This document shows, piece after piece, positions 1 through 12,000 of a stretch of DNA of 48,268 bases. Source of the stretch: Glomus cerebriforme (Eukaryota > Glomeromycota > Glomeromycetes > Glomerales > Glomeraceae). The stretch's first letter is position 1. Every line of letters starts with the position of its first letter. The stretch lies in assembly GCA_003550305.1 (NCBI GenBank), contig QKYT01000380.1, forward strand, positions 34,547-82,814, read 5' to 3'. The notes beneath the pieces are model-generated. The model saw nothing but the letters and a program-made list of their open reading frames with translations. It made no database searches and was not told where the DNA came from. The position numbers were made by a program, and so were the translations under genes.

Positions 1-54
1 AATAATTATTGTGATTATGATAAATCATATCGTACTGTACTAATTTACTATATA

Positions 55-3000
55 CTACATATTTTCAATCTCTTTAATTTTCTTTTCTATACTTTCAATA
101 TTATAATTAATTTCTTTCTCAATAGCTTCTATATTATCAATTTTTTCACTAACATGTTTTTGTTGTTTAAGATTATTAATCAAATATTCGATGGTAACAT
201 TCACAACATTTTTCATATTTTTAATTTTTTCAATTTCCACNTNAGTATCTTCTTCATATTTCCAAATTGAAAATTTATCATAATCAAATTCTTTAAAGGC
301 AAATTCTTTAAAAATATTATTTGAAAATGTAGATTTTTCTTCAAAATCTTTATAAATAGCGCCTTGATCATTTTTTCTATTCTTATACCATGATTCAAAA
401 TTTTTAGATTGACCGATATAGTATATATATTTTGGTTCAGGTTCAGGAGGCCAAAAATGAATATGTTGTATTGCTTCATAATTTGCTATTTGATTTGCTC
501 TAAATCTTAATAAAGCTTGTCTACCTTTAGTTGCTGCTTCTTCATATACACCACTACAAAAACAAATGAATAAATAAAAAGACAATATTAAATTAATCGT
601 GATTAAAAAAAACTTACCCCATAAAAGCAATCAACAAATTTTGTAATATAGTTACAAGGAGGATACTAGCAATCAAGGAAAATACTTCAACAGCCCAAAA
701 ATCAAATTTATCTCTTAGTTCCCAATTACCATTAAGCCAAAAATATGTAGCAACTATTGCTGTAGGAAAAGATGAAAATGGATTATCACTACTAGATTTA
801 TAATTAAAATCAGCTTTCATATAAATACTACTATTTTTTAAACCATCGGTAACATTTCCGTTAAATGTATTATCTTTAATATGATCTTGGCTTACTTTTT
901 GAAGTAAGAAAAACCTATATAAATCAATAATTAAAAAATCAGTTTAATTAATGTTTCAAAAAATAAAATAATGAATTAGTAAAAAAAAAAAAAAAAGATA
1001 AAGATTATACATTGTATTTGCAAATGCAATTATTACGACTATGGTAAACAAAAGGAACGGAAATACGGTTCTGATAATGATTATAACATAGTAAATGTAA
1101 GTGGCAATATCTGTCAATTAAAAAAAAATAGTTATTAATAATTGATTGTTTCTCTGAAAATAAAATTATACAATTTATAATTACTTGATATTAGACGGAG
1201 ATACAAAATCTAAAAATTATAAAAAGTTGTTAAATTATATTATTCACTTAAATGTAAATTCTAAAAACTGCAAAAAAGAAACTGACCGTTTCAATCCAAA
1301 TAACAAAAACCGATAAAGACATTCCCACAATTAATGTAGTATCCACTGTATTCTCACTTACAATATTTTCAAAGTTTTTAAAATCTTTAAGTATAAACGA
1401 CATTACTACTACAGGAATTACAACAGATAATACATCAAAAATATTATATATATCAAAATATTTTCTAATTCCAAGATGGCGTAATTGAATTAATTCAGTA
1501 ACGAGTAAATAAGTTGCTAGATAATAAAATATAATAAATGATATAAATAAAAAATTTCGAAAATTTTTACTTATAATATTATTATTACTATTATCATAAA
1601 CCAAATAGGTCCAACTAACTAATATAAAACAAAGGGCAAAAATAATAAATCGAAGAAAGAGAAAAAAAAAGAAATTCCTTGCTGTTCTCCAACGAAAATC
1701 AATAACCGCTTCGGTTGCTGGATTATCATACATATCACCATTGTTTTCATACATCACTACTCTAGAAAAAGGGCTTAACTTATTTTTCTCATTCCGTCCG
1801 AATTTGTACCATCGTGGTACGAATAAAAACACAAGAAGATTTTTTAAGGAAAAGTTTGAATTACACACTCTATTTTCCCGACTTTTAATAGTAAATTCTG
1901 GAAGAGGCACCACTCGTAATGCTAATGGTGGCTTCCCAAGATCATTATCAAAATCTCCAGAGAATTTATACATTTTAATTATATAAGAATTAAGTAATCC
2001 CAAAGTCCAATCGTACAACTTATACTCTTTATCAGACTCCAGTTTAACTATAGGCCTAAATGCTCTAAATTCTGTGTCACGATTATATATCATCAAATGT
2101 TCTTCCGGAATAATTTCATAAGGATCCTGTGCTGAAAAGTGATCTTGGTCCGCAAAACATTCTTTACGAAACAACTTTCTGGTATAATCATCTGTTACAA
2201 AATTATAAATTATTGTAAGTTTTATAAAAACACTTTTTTGCCAAAATTAGAATAAAGAACCAACCGTAGTCATATTTATATAACAAAGGAAGTGCTTTAG
2301 ATACAGTAATCATCCATCCTGCATAATCTGTAGCATGTCTAGAATAATATTCCAAAAGATAGGCAACAATGATAGTGTCTTTAAGTTCACGACCTAGATA
2401 AAAAAATTGTTAATAGATTTATATGATGCGCCATAAGATTAACAAATAAAAACAAATTTTACCTTTGCAATGATATATTGCTAATTCCATATCATTCGTT
2501 ATTTTATCTCTTTTATTTATAATATTATCATCCTTCTCAAAACATTCGATATCGTCATCTTTTACAAATTTTCGGTTCTTTTTCCAGAGAAGACTCCTTG
2601 GTATGTGTTTAATAACAAATTGATCGGTTTTACCATTTTTATTATTTTCGTCATCATCGTTTCCAAATAATATATATTTTATCAAATGATCACAATCACC
2701 AAGAATTAAATTTTTCATAACATTATGTCGAACGTCTAACAGCCTATATTCATCAGGTTTGTATCTAATAAACCTCCATATTATATGATTAATATATACA
2801 ACCATTTCTTCATTCTTTATAGTGAAAAGAAATAAATAAAAAAAACAAATCAATATTAATCCGATATTTTATAAATATATACTGCATTAACATAAACACT
2901 TACACGATGTTCTCTTTCATAATTTACAAGATATTTTGCACGTTTATTAAGATGTTCTAATGCTTTACACGCGTGTCTGATTGCATTAACTTTATCATCA

Positions 3001-5449
3001 ATATCTTTTCGTCGAATTAGTTTTGTCTTCCTTTCCACTTTTTCGCCCTTTTTCGCTTCTTTATTCTCGTCTTTCTCCATTTCAACTATTTCTTCATCTT
3101 CTTTCTTTATTTCTTTCTCACTTACATTTTTTTTAAACTTGATGTTCTCGCTTATTTCATACCAATAGACTTCCAAATAAAAATCATTTAATATATTATT
3201 TGACCCTCCATGTTTAAACCCTTTAATTCGTAACTTTGTTTTTTCTCTTTCTTGATTTACCGGAATACCATTTGTCCATATATATTCAAGAAATGGTTCT
3301 CCTTTATTAGGAAGATTTTCTTTCTTTTTAGTTTCATCGTCCGGGTCAGAATGGATTTGATGCCAAATTTGAACAGTGGATCTACCAACTGTAAGTTGTA
3401 AAGTTTCTTTTTTATCTTGATGAAGACAATAAAAATGTCTTTCATATTTATCTGTCACCCAAGGTTCTTTAGGTACTTTATCAACTATTGGTTTGAAAAT
3501 TTCGTTAAATTTATTATCGAAATGGATAAAATTTCCACTTTTAAGTGGTTTGCATATATATTCTCTGAAATTATCAGTAGTTTCCTCTTGGTTTAATTTA
3601 TCGACTTTCTTAAGAACAGATGTAACCTTTCCTTTATTATCTATTTGCAAAATATTTCCCGAAGTTCTAGCTAAGCGAGTGCCAAAATTTTTTAACGTAA
3701 TAAAATCGTCTAATTTTACTGCTTTTTCTACTTTTCCAGTGTTATACATATCCCAAACTATAAGCTTCAAATTTTTATTCCAATCACTACCTATTAATAG
3801 TAGTCTTTCATCACTCTCAATAAATTCCAATAAATGTATTTTTTCTATTTCATATGTTTTATCAATTTCATCTATTTTATCAAATTTTTTTGACGCGACT
3901 TCCAACCCATTTTCCATAAAGAACATCCTAATAAATGTTTAAGAAAGTAAATAACAGAACCACGTGATTTACAAGGTAATTTAAAATTACTCACTTGATA
4001 GATTGAAGTCCTCGTGTAAAACAGAGTTGTAATTTTTGCTTACTAATTGAGAAATTATTGATATTGTACTGTCTAATGTGCTTTTCCTTATTTTCGACCC
4101 TTTTTATGGTAGTTTCCAATTTCATTTCTATCAGATTGTAGACTAAAATAAAAATAAATAAGTTTAATACAATTTACTGGTTATATTTAAAACTAGCTAA
4201 TAGCTAATAGTTATTACCTTCGAGTAATTGTACGTTATTTTTGTATTGTTCAACCAAAAAATACTTATCATAAATACTTGAGAGAAGTAAGTCCATGCAA
4301 TCTAATGAATTTTTTCCTGAATGCCAATAATCTAATTCACGCTTAATGCTCTTTGGATAATAAAATATTTCACTTAAATCGAAATTGTCACAATCAAAAT
4401 TATATATCCCATGGAAGTTTAATACTATAAATCTTTTTAGAGTATTTTCGCTATTAATGTTTTCTGGAGAAGCTTCCTCGTTGTCATACTCCTCTTCCAC
4501 AAATCTACATATTCCTGAAACTTCGCGAAAATAACAAACAACCTTTTCAAGAATATATTCATTCTTATTTTTTTCTAGCTCAATACGATAAATGACGGTT
4601 CCCTTTTTTGGATTATCATGATTGAATTCTGGTCGCATATTAATTATAACACTTCTAGTTATTTCAGGTGAAATGCTTTCTTTCATATCAATTTCCTTTC
4701 CATGATATTCTTTTATTTGTATTATAGATTCACGTTCGCTTTTGAACTTTTTTAATAAATTTTTATCATTTTCATCTTGATTCTTATTTCCTTTCATATC
4801 ATTATCAACATCTACGTGAGCTATGGCAACAAAGATAACAGATTTATTTTTATCCTCATATTGCATATTCGATATATCGAAAGACCATCTATCCTTATTC
4901 AAGGTGTTTTCTTCATCTTCTGCATCACCACTTGAAGAATCATCACCGGTATCGTCATTTATAACTATTTCATCTTCTTCCACATGCTTTGGTTCTTGAG
5001 ATTCATTAAATAGAGAAGGAATGTAATCTTTACCGTAAAAGTTATTTATCTTACAATTCTCATTTATTTTAAAATATACGATTGTTTTATCGATTTTATC
5101 AGATTCATCAGATTCATTAGAATTAACTTTTTTCTTGATTTTCTCTTTTCCGAATGAGCGATGATCAGTATTTTCCAATATTTTAATACGAAGGTTTGCT
5201 ATCATTTATTTAATTTTTTTTTTAAAAATAAAAATATATATATACAGTATATATATCAGGTATATATTTTTAAAAGAAATCGAAAAACTTATCTTCTATA
5301 ATTAAATGAATTTTACCTGTATCGAAAGTAACAGCAAATTTTCCGTCTTGACAAATCGCAATTTGATAATCTTCCTTTTTATTAGTGGTAAATGGTGTAA
5401 ATTGTTCGAGAATAGATTCATCTTTTTCGGTTAGGTTACTAGAAGACAT
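55..5449 (-). CDS. Propeller-TRP-like ion channel, tandem paralog 1 (11 exons, ~1530 aa)
   Basis: Spliced model, stop to start: 55-553, 618-914, 1011-1110, 1185-1209, 1287-2191, 2265-2393, 2463-2814, 2904-3927, 3995-4142, 4218-5198, 5317-5449. Every boundary has GT/AG, all phases match, and the sum is 4593 nt with no internal stop. Residues ~1-900 are soluble and resemble a WD40-like propeller: exon 1 ends in a blade-like motif (ICQDGKFAVTFDT), and exon 4 holds a GRSTVQIWHQI segment followed by a highly charged K/E stretch. Six hydrophobic helices lie near 1096-1120, 1136-1156, 1172-1190, 1207-1232, 1234-1262 and 1337-1362. The pore loop (YFWLNGNW) sits between helices 5 and 6, and S6 ends LLIAFMG. 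A cytosolic helix (KGRQALLRFRANQI) and a charged tail follow. This layout fits an ion_trans/TRP-like cation channel; the ion and trigger are unknown. Two N bases (241, 243) fall in the tail. Model certainty is high, function moderate. Confidence 0.85.
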
Positions 5450-8400
5450 TTGAAAAAAAATTCTTTTTTTTTTCGTTTTATGAAAAAGGTTAGGTCATGA
5501 ACCGTTCTATTTATTTTAATTGAACGAAATCATCCGCAGTATTAAAAAACAAAAAGAAGATAAAAATAATTTTGATCGACTTGTGGTACTCCGATAACTT
5601 CCTATTGTCAAGAACAAATTTAAGAAAAATTTCATTATTTTCATTAATATAGGAATAATTTTCATGATAGTATAATAGTAATTTAGATATGATACATAAA
5701 GTTGAAAGCTCTTTTTACCAATATTAAAAATCATTGTGTTTAGATTTTTTGAGTTTACGTGATCAATTGATGCACCTCGATTCATTCAATATGCACATAA
5801 ACTATATACACAAACACTGTTGTGGCTGCATTTAAATAACTAATATGGTAATCCAAGGTTTTGTATAAACAAAATCTCGATATCTGAATATCGAATCAAT
5901 CGTCGAAAATGAAAATTTAGAAATTATTAAAAGTTGTGTAATATTTACACAACATCCTTAAAGATGATTTTCATTCAAGTTTAAATCTTTTGTTTATGTT
6001 TATGAACAAAATTTGACCAAAGAAATTCCGAATAATCCGGCAAATTATTTTTTTGGTATTTTTTTAAAAAAAACTAAAAAAAGAATTTAAACCCTTTTTT
6101 GATATCATGATTTAAATATAATTTGATTTTTGTGTAATGTTGTTCATCGTTTTAAAAACAATGTCGTATCATTCCATAACATCGTTATTACATTTTATTT
6201 CTTTTAATTCATTTTGTATAGTATCGTTGCTCGCTTTTTTTTTTATCATATGTTATAGTTAAACTCATTTAAATGCTTTGTCTTTTGTTATCAGTTCCGA
6301 ATATCTTTTTGTAATATTTGTGTAAAAAAAGAAACTCTGTCCCAGAACAGGCGGCATATACTGGTCGAAACTGATGCCGAAGTCCCAAATCTACGCCGGA
6401 ATCCCAAAATTATATCAATATTCAAAACAAAGTAAAATTATTTACGGTATAGTATATCAAAATATCGAAATATTATATTTCGGCACATGTTTGATTGATG
6501 ATATTCGACTCGGTATCAAGTCTGTCATTAATGTTTTATGAAAATTAGAGAAGAAAATCAATTATCAATTTTCTTCGTCGTCCTCTTTAGTTTCATTGTT
6601 AAAATTACCTTTTTGGTTTTTAAATTGTAGCTTATAATTTTGTATACTCATCCGTCTTAAAAATCGACAAATTTCTATATAAGTTAAATAAATATTTTTT
6701 ATTTTTAAAAGCTTAGGATTGGATAAAATGATTGGACACAACATTTAGAAAATATTTCGTGTTTCACGTGGTATAAAGAAAAAAAAATAAATAAATGAAT
6801 TATTTATTTTCATTTTTAAAGTAAATTTTCGTCAAAAAGTTACGTATTACAATTAATTAATTGACGTTCGATTTTCTAATCTTGGTCTAAATTACCGTTG
6901 GCCAAAATTAAAAGATTGTCATTACTTAATTTTGGCCTGAATTAAGATACTAAAAAAAAAAAATTTATAATAAACCAACATTACAGATTTTGACTCATTT
7001 TGAATACTATCATAAATTAAATATGATGTGTCATAGTTTATACTTTACACATCGGCAAATTTTCTCTCAAGTATAAATTATTTAGGTAAATTTAACGAGT
7101 TTAACTATATAACTAAAGCACTTCTTATAATTTTGACTCATTTTTAATAAATCAACCTACATCAATTATATAAATACCCTCCTTTTCAATATTCCATATT
7201 ACAGTATCTGTTTTGAATCTTTAGCAGGTTAATATAAACGTAACAAGCTTTTACTTTGAACGAAATCTTGAGGACAAGAAGTTGCCTGTTTAAAAAAGTT
7301 GATTCTCTTTTTTCAGCTGAAAAATCAAATTTTCATGCCTGAGTGAGTGTTTTGACTCCATCTGATACCTAAAAATGAGTGATGTCTTATACCAAAAATT
7401 ACCATGCTTGTGTGAGTATTTTTGGCCCTCATACACACGAATGATCGGGTTACTCATCTTTAACATTGATAGCTCAAACGTATATACTGTATATTATTTG
7501 ATTAATTACGGGTATAATATTAGCATATCGATATAATTGGTAAAGCTATTTTTAAAATAATAAATAGTGGTGACCCTCTGGTAAATTATTTTTAAATTAA
7601 CTAATGAAACTTTACTAACATTCTTAAGAAACATTATTATTTTGATGTTTCTTTTATTTTTACTTTTAAGAATTATTCAGCACCTTCGATTTTGACTTGA
7701 ACCTGGATTTGAATTTTTGGATGTTGGAATATGAGAGTTTTGTGGAAGGTGTTTAAAATAAATATTTCAGTGAATTTCAGCCTTTAAAAAAGGTATGAGA
7801 AAATTAACTGATGGAAACGTTTATATTAACATTTCTTTCAATTTATTTAAGTTTTATACCTGAATTTCTGGCAAATTTCATTTTATTACAGATAGAGATT
7901 CTTAAAATTTTAATATCGTATTAAATATGCAAGTTTATACTGTACATTTTTTTTTTACAAAAAATTTCCTTTTAATTTTAAAAATTAATTTTTCGAAAAT
8001 CTTAAAAACCATTTTATTTATCTGGTATGGTTAGATTAAATGCGCATTTTTATACTTTTTTTTTAAATCAAAAAATTCTCTCAAATCATTTTATAATAAT
8101 CTAATACAAAGTTAATATTTAAATTAGACTTTGAATATGACGGGGAGCCCAATCAATTGATTGGTCAGATAATTTAATGGATAATCAATAGAGTAACACA
8201 GTAAATTCACAATAAATTATCCGTCCGATTGTTAATTTTTATGGTTTTTTCAAAACTAACTGAACAACAACTTTTCCAACCCAAGAAAACGTTTTCTTGT
8301 TATAAATTTACATAAATTATATATATATAAGTTAAATTAACTTTTTGTTACTAAAATATAATTTAATTACATAAACTATAAAAATTAAAAGACTATTTAT

Positions 8401-9058
8401 TAAACTTAATAAAGAATAAGCAATATACAGTACGTGTTTTAAGCACATTAGAATAATAAAATTTTACAATGAAATTTCTGTATAAAAATATGTGTACAAT
8501 TAATATTATTATTAAAAATGTATTCACAAATACTTAATGTGATTTCATGACAAATAAATATATACTATATACTTTTGTTTTTCTTAAAAGAAATCAATAA
8601 CAAATATAAAATGAATGTAGAAAAAATTAAAAATTTAAAATGTGAAAATTCAAAACTAAAACAATTAATACAGTATATAGAAATCTCATCATGCATATAA
8701 TATAAATCACATGAAATAAAGTAATTTTAGTTTTGGTCAAAGTAAACTGCTTTTTGGGAAATAAGTAAAATGTTTTAAATAAAACAGATCTTAAAAGACT
8801 AAATACAAACATTTTAATAGATATAGAACTATATATTATTACAATTGTTAAATTTACAGGAACTTATTTTTATAATACCAATTATATTGAAAGAAAGGAG
8901 GGGTCGATTAGGGTGCTCTTTCAATTTGTATAATCAGCAAGGCAATGATGATATAGGCTCACGACTTCAAATTCAATATATAAATGAAAATATGTCGGGG
9001 TCAGAATAAAATATCACGTGACAAAAATAATATTTAGTGTTACAGCTTCAGCATCACC
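5450..9058. other. AT-rich intergenic stretch upstream of paralog 1
   Basis: No convincing gene is seen in about 3.6 kb; the few open frames are short, AT-driven and unlike any family I know. Around 5578-5640 there is a short segment resembling the same position upstream of paralogs 2 and 3 (a promoter or 5'UTR candidate). A GC-richer island at 6350-6405 contains CGGCATATACTGG, which has a close relative at 33410. A 14-bp perfect palindrome, CAATCAATTGATTG, lies near 8152. Two loosely similar segments around 7335 and 7408 may be remnants of a dispersed repeat. Confidence 0.5.
5578..5640 (-). promoter_or_regulatory. Upstream segment shared by paralogs 1-3 (copy 1)
   Basis: About 140 nt before the ATG of paralog 1 there is a segment containing GTACTCCGATAACTTCC. 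It aligns with GTACTTCGGAACGATAACTCC at the same distance before paralog 2, and more weakly with a segment before paralog 3. Conservation in otherwise diverged AT-rich spacer suggests promoter or 5'UTR function, but residual sequence identity from duplication would look the same. Confidence 0.35.
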
Positions 9059-9072
9059 AAAAAATTTTCGGT

Positions 9073-11109
9073 GAATGGACCAGTCACTGGAACGCCCCGA
9101 CGTCACAAGTTCTATTCGGCAAAACTATAGAACAACGCAACGACCCCTTTAGTTCAAGCCTCACATTTATCGAACATTGGATTCACAACCCGCCAACTTC
9201 GTTTGATCGTTTTGGCACGCCAAAAAAATATCCTCCCATATTAACTCCCTGCCCAGGTTGCTCACTACACATCCCTTATCATAGGGATTTAAGACCTAAA
9301 TGCGTCATTATGGCTCCCACCTTACATCTTCACCGACTCTCTACTCGTTCACAAGACTATATTCGCTCAAATATTCCAAATATTCCTTACAAAAAATTTG
9401 TCATTTTATCTTCCCCCATTCATTCCATCAAAGTTCTGACATATAATTTTTACATCCACTCGATTGGAGTTCCCTCTCGTGTACTGACTATGACTACCGG
9501 GTATACCCCCACATCAGATAATACTTCATCTCATTCTTTACCTTTAACACATATTAGTAGACTCTTATTAGGAGATTCAGTTACCCTTTCGTGTCTTTTA
9601 AATATTCATTCTTCTTTTCAAAATAGATCCTCATTCATTTTTTTTACAGATGGATCGGTTCTTGATATAGGTACCCCCTCGTGCAAAGCAGGACTCGGTT
9701 GGCTTGAAATTGCTAACCCCAACCTCACTTCGGCTTTTTGTGCCAGAATTAGTCATCATGCATCTTCAACTAGAGCTGAAATCATGGCCATTTTTACTGC
9801 CCTTTTATCAGTTCCCATCAATTCCCAAGTAGATATATACACGGACTCCCAATGCAGTATTTCGTCATTCAACAGAATTATGAATCCACTCACATCCCTT
9901 TGTCGCCTTCACAAAATTCCCAATTTCTTGACTTGGCAAGCCATCAAATACATTATTTCTTCCAACAACATTACAGTGCATCTTCATAAAGTCAAGGCTC
10001 ACTCTAATAATTTCCACAACGATGCCGCTGATTCACTTGCAAAAGAAGGAGCGCTCTTATCTAGCTCTATCCACTTAAATTTCAAAAATCTACCCAAACA
10101 GCTTGCTACTCTCACTTGGAACAACATTGGACCTTTAGAACGTCCTGCCCGAAAATGGGCTTCCGACCTATACGCCGCCAAAGCGTTTAACAAATTAATC
10201 AACTCGTCCAACGTCTCTCCGCTTCTTCAGAAATGTCACTCGGTCGCTATAGATTTTACTACGACCAAACACTGGTTAAATTATAACCCGTTTCCATCGG
10301 CTACTTCCTCCGACCCTAGTTCATATATCTCATATAAAATCAAATCACTAATGTTTCAACTTCCGACTTGTGACCTTTTACAAAGGAATTACCCAATGAC
10401 TTACCCAAAATCTCCCATACCTTGTCCTTCCTGCAACTTATCTTTAGATTCCAATGACCACATTCTCCTATGTCCTGCTTATTCCACTCACATCTTCGAA
10501 GTTGTCACTTTACACGAACAACTTCTTTCACAATTTCTTCATGATAAACAATCTTCGGCTACCTACATATCCTTAGATCGTATTTCTAACTGGGTATCAT
10601 TATTGCCCATCTTCCGTTTAATTCACACTGCTCCCATTCACGCCAACTTAGATCTTATTCTATTATCGCACCAGTACATTCCTCTTAGTTTCGAGGATTT
10701 GTTCAAAAAATTATTTCCAAAAAAGAAACAACGTCTCCACAATTTACTAGATTTCTTACACTGTTTCACTTCGGATATCCGTAAAGTCACGTGGCTCGCT
10801 CACTGCGATGCGCGCTTTGAATGGGAAAAATCAATCAATATATCATTCTCGCAATGCCACATTCAATTCCCGACGACATACCGTTACAACAACGACACCT
10901 CCTCCCACCACTACGCCGGCTTTCGATCCGTCACTATGGCCTCTTCAAATTTTTTACATTCAGGCTCTTGGTCTGATCATCGTAATACTTTATTACTTTT
11001 AAATAATTTTAGTAATATTCAAAATTTTTTTTCTTCACTTAATGATGCTATAGATTTACACCCTTTATGTTTTGATTCTTTTATTTTTCTTAGGCAGAGT
11101 TCTCAGTAG
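9073..11109 (+). CDS. LINE ORF2 C-terminal fragment with RNase H domain
   Basis: This is an open frame of about 678 codons, running from the 5' truncation point to TAG at 11107-11109. The twelve codons upstream of 9073 belong to flanking DNA, so no native start codon exists. An RNase H domain is clear: FFTDGS near codon 195 (first Asp), TRAEIMAIFTAL (Glu), VDIYTDSQCS (Asp) and VKAHSNNFHNDAADSLAKEG (His and final Asp). All catalytic acidic residues are present. Further on, CPSCNLSLDSNDHILLCP is the CCHC-type zinc motif usual at the C-terminus of such ORFs. There are no frameshifts or stops. As a truncated copy it cannot retrotranspose by itself, and expression from a cryptic promoter is unknown. 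The family assignment is firm; the clade is not determined. Confidence 0.85.
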   Translation, partial: EWTSHWNAPTSQVLFGKTIEQRNDPFSSSLTFIEHWIHNPPTSFDRFGTPKKYPPILTPCPGCSLHIPYHRDLRPKCVIMAPTLHLHRLSTRSQDYIRSNIPNIPYKKFVILSSPIHSIKVLTYNFYIHSIGVPSRVLTMTTGYTPTSDNTSSHSLPLTHISRLLLGDSVTLSCLLNIHSSFQNRSSFIFFTDGSVLDIGTPSCKAGLGWLEIANPNLTSAFCARISHHASSTRAEIMAIFTALLSVPINSQVDIYTDSQCSISSFNRIMNPLTSLCRLHKIPNFLTWQAIKYIISSNNITVHLHKVKAHSNNFHNDAADSLAKEGALLSSSIHLNFKNLPKQLATLTWNNIGPLERPARKWASDLYAAKAFNKLINSSNVSPLLQKCHSVAIDFTTTKHWLNYNPFPSATSSDPSSYISYKIKSLMFQLPTCDLLQRNYPMTYPKSPIPCPSCNLSLDSNDHILLCPAYSTHIFEVVTLHEQLLSQFLHDKQSSATYISLDRISNWVSLLPIFRLIHTAPIHANLDLILLSHQYIPLSFEDLFKKLFPKKKQRLHNLLDFLHCFTSDIRKVTWLAHCDARFEWEKSINISFSQCHIQFPTTYRYNNDTSSHHYAGFRSVTMASSNFLHSGSWSDHRNTLLLLNNFSNIQNFFSSLNDAIDLHPLCFDSFIFLRQSSQ

Positions 11110-11297
11110 GTTTTACCTATATTTTTTTTTTTTTTTATNNGCTCAGACAGTTCACTACTTAAGTATACTTCTGTAGGGGGCTCAGTTACTCATTTCCCTG
11201 TAACTTTTATAGAGAAAAATATTGTTTTATTTTTTTTATGTTACCTTTCAAATTTGTAACGATACTGTGCCTGCCTTAAAATAAAATAAAATAAAAT
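9073..11297 (+). mobile_element. 5'-truncated non-LTR retrotransposon (LINE)
   Basis: A perfect 14-bp direct repeat, AAAAAATTTTCGGT, flanks the segment (9059-9072 and 11298-11311), as expected for a target-site duplication made by target-primed reverse transcription. The 3' end is a simple-repeat tail of about five TAAAA units (11275-11303), typical of LINE 3' ends. The element begins abruptly inside its coding region, so it is 5'-truncated and lacks the endonuclease and most of the reverse transcriptase. Base composition is clearly more GC-rich than the surrounding sequence. Two Ns lie at 11139-11140. The intact frame and perfect duplication suggest a recent insertion. Confidence 0.85.
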
Positions 11298-11438
11298 AAA
11301 AAATTTTCGGTAACGTGACTTTTTGGCCGCACTATAGACTTTAGCCAATATTAAAAAATTAATATGTCACAAACAAATAGGGACAATATACGATTTTATC
11401 AAACCGAAAAAATTCCAAGTTCACAGAATATACAGTAA

Positions 11439-11508
11439 GTGACAAATAAATGCAGGTTACGCTACCGAAAATTTTACCCAAAAAATTTTCGTAAAATTTA
11501 TTTGTCAC
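11439..11508. repeat. Inverted-repeat core of a dispersed MITE-like sequence
   Basis: The arms GTGACAAATAAA (11439-11450) and TTTATTTGTCAC (11497-11508) are perfect reverse complements. Inside them, CGAAAATTTT pairs with AAAATTTTCG. The neighbouring ACTATTTGTCACCGG (11511-11525) recurs in reverse orientation inside the MITE at 41566-41793, so this belongs to a dispersed repeat family. The rest of 11312-12000 shows no gene. Confidence 0.5.
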
Positions 11509-12000
11509 ACACTATTTGTCACCGGTATCAACGGTACCATCACGTGTCAGTGCATAACTCCGGTCAAAAAATTTTTTTGGACTTGGGTTAGTTAATTTAG
11601 CTACAAATCACGTGCTTATTATTCTTGCGTCAACAAAATTTTGCCCCCAATCCGATCGATCCAATTCTACAAAAAATGACGCGCAAAACAGTAAAAAAAG
11701 AATAAATATGATTTGCCTATACACTCAATGAACTAATTACACTTGAAGTTGGACGATAAAGTCCACAGCTAACTTATTTCAACAAGATCATTTTCTTCAA
11801 ATTAAAGAGTATTCAGTTATTTAATCATAATTTATTATTTGTCAATTAAAATTATATGTATACAATAATTTATTGAGTATGAAAAAATGCTTTGATAAAT
11901 TTATTAAGCAGATAATAAAAAAAAATTATAGTATACATTTGCTAATGAAAAAAAAAACCAGATAAAAAAAATCGTTATATGTTACATATCAATTCCAAGA

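Noticed and set aside
213..479. Minus-strand ORF overlapping the last exon of paralog 1
   Set aside because: Out-of-frame shadow of the coding exon; its AT-rich, Ile/Lys/Asn-heavy translation has no recognisable motif.
5516..5785. 89-codon minus ORF upstream of paralog 1
   Set aside because: No homology-like pattern, and it overlaps the conserved upstream block; likely chance.
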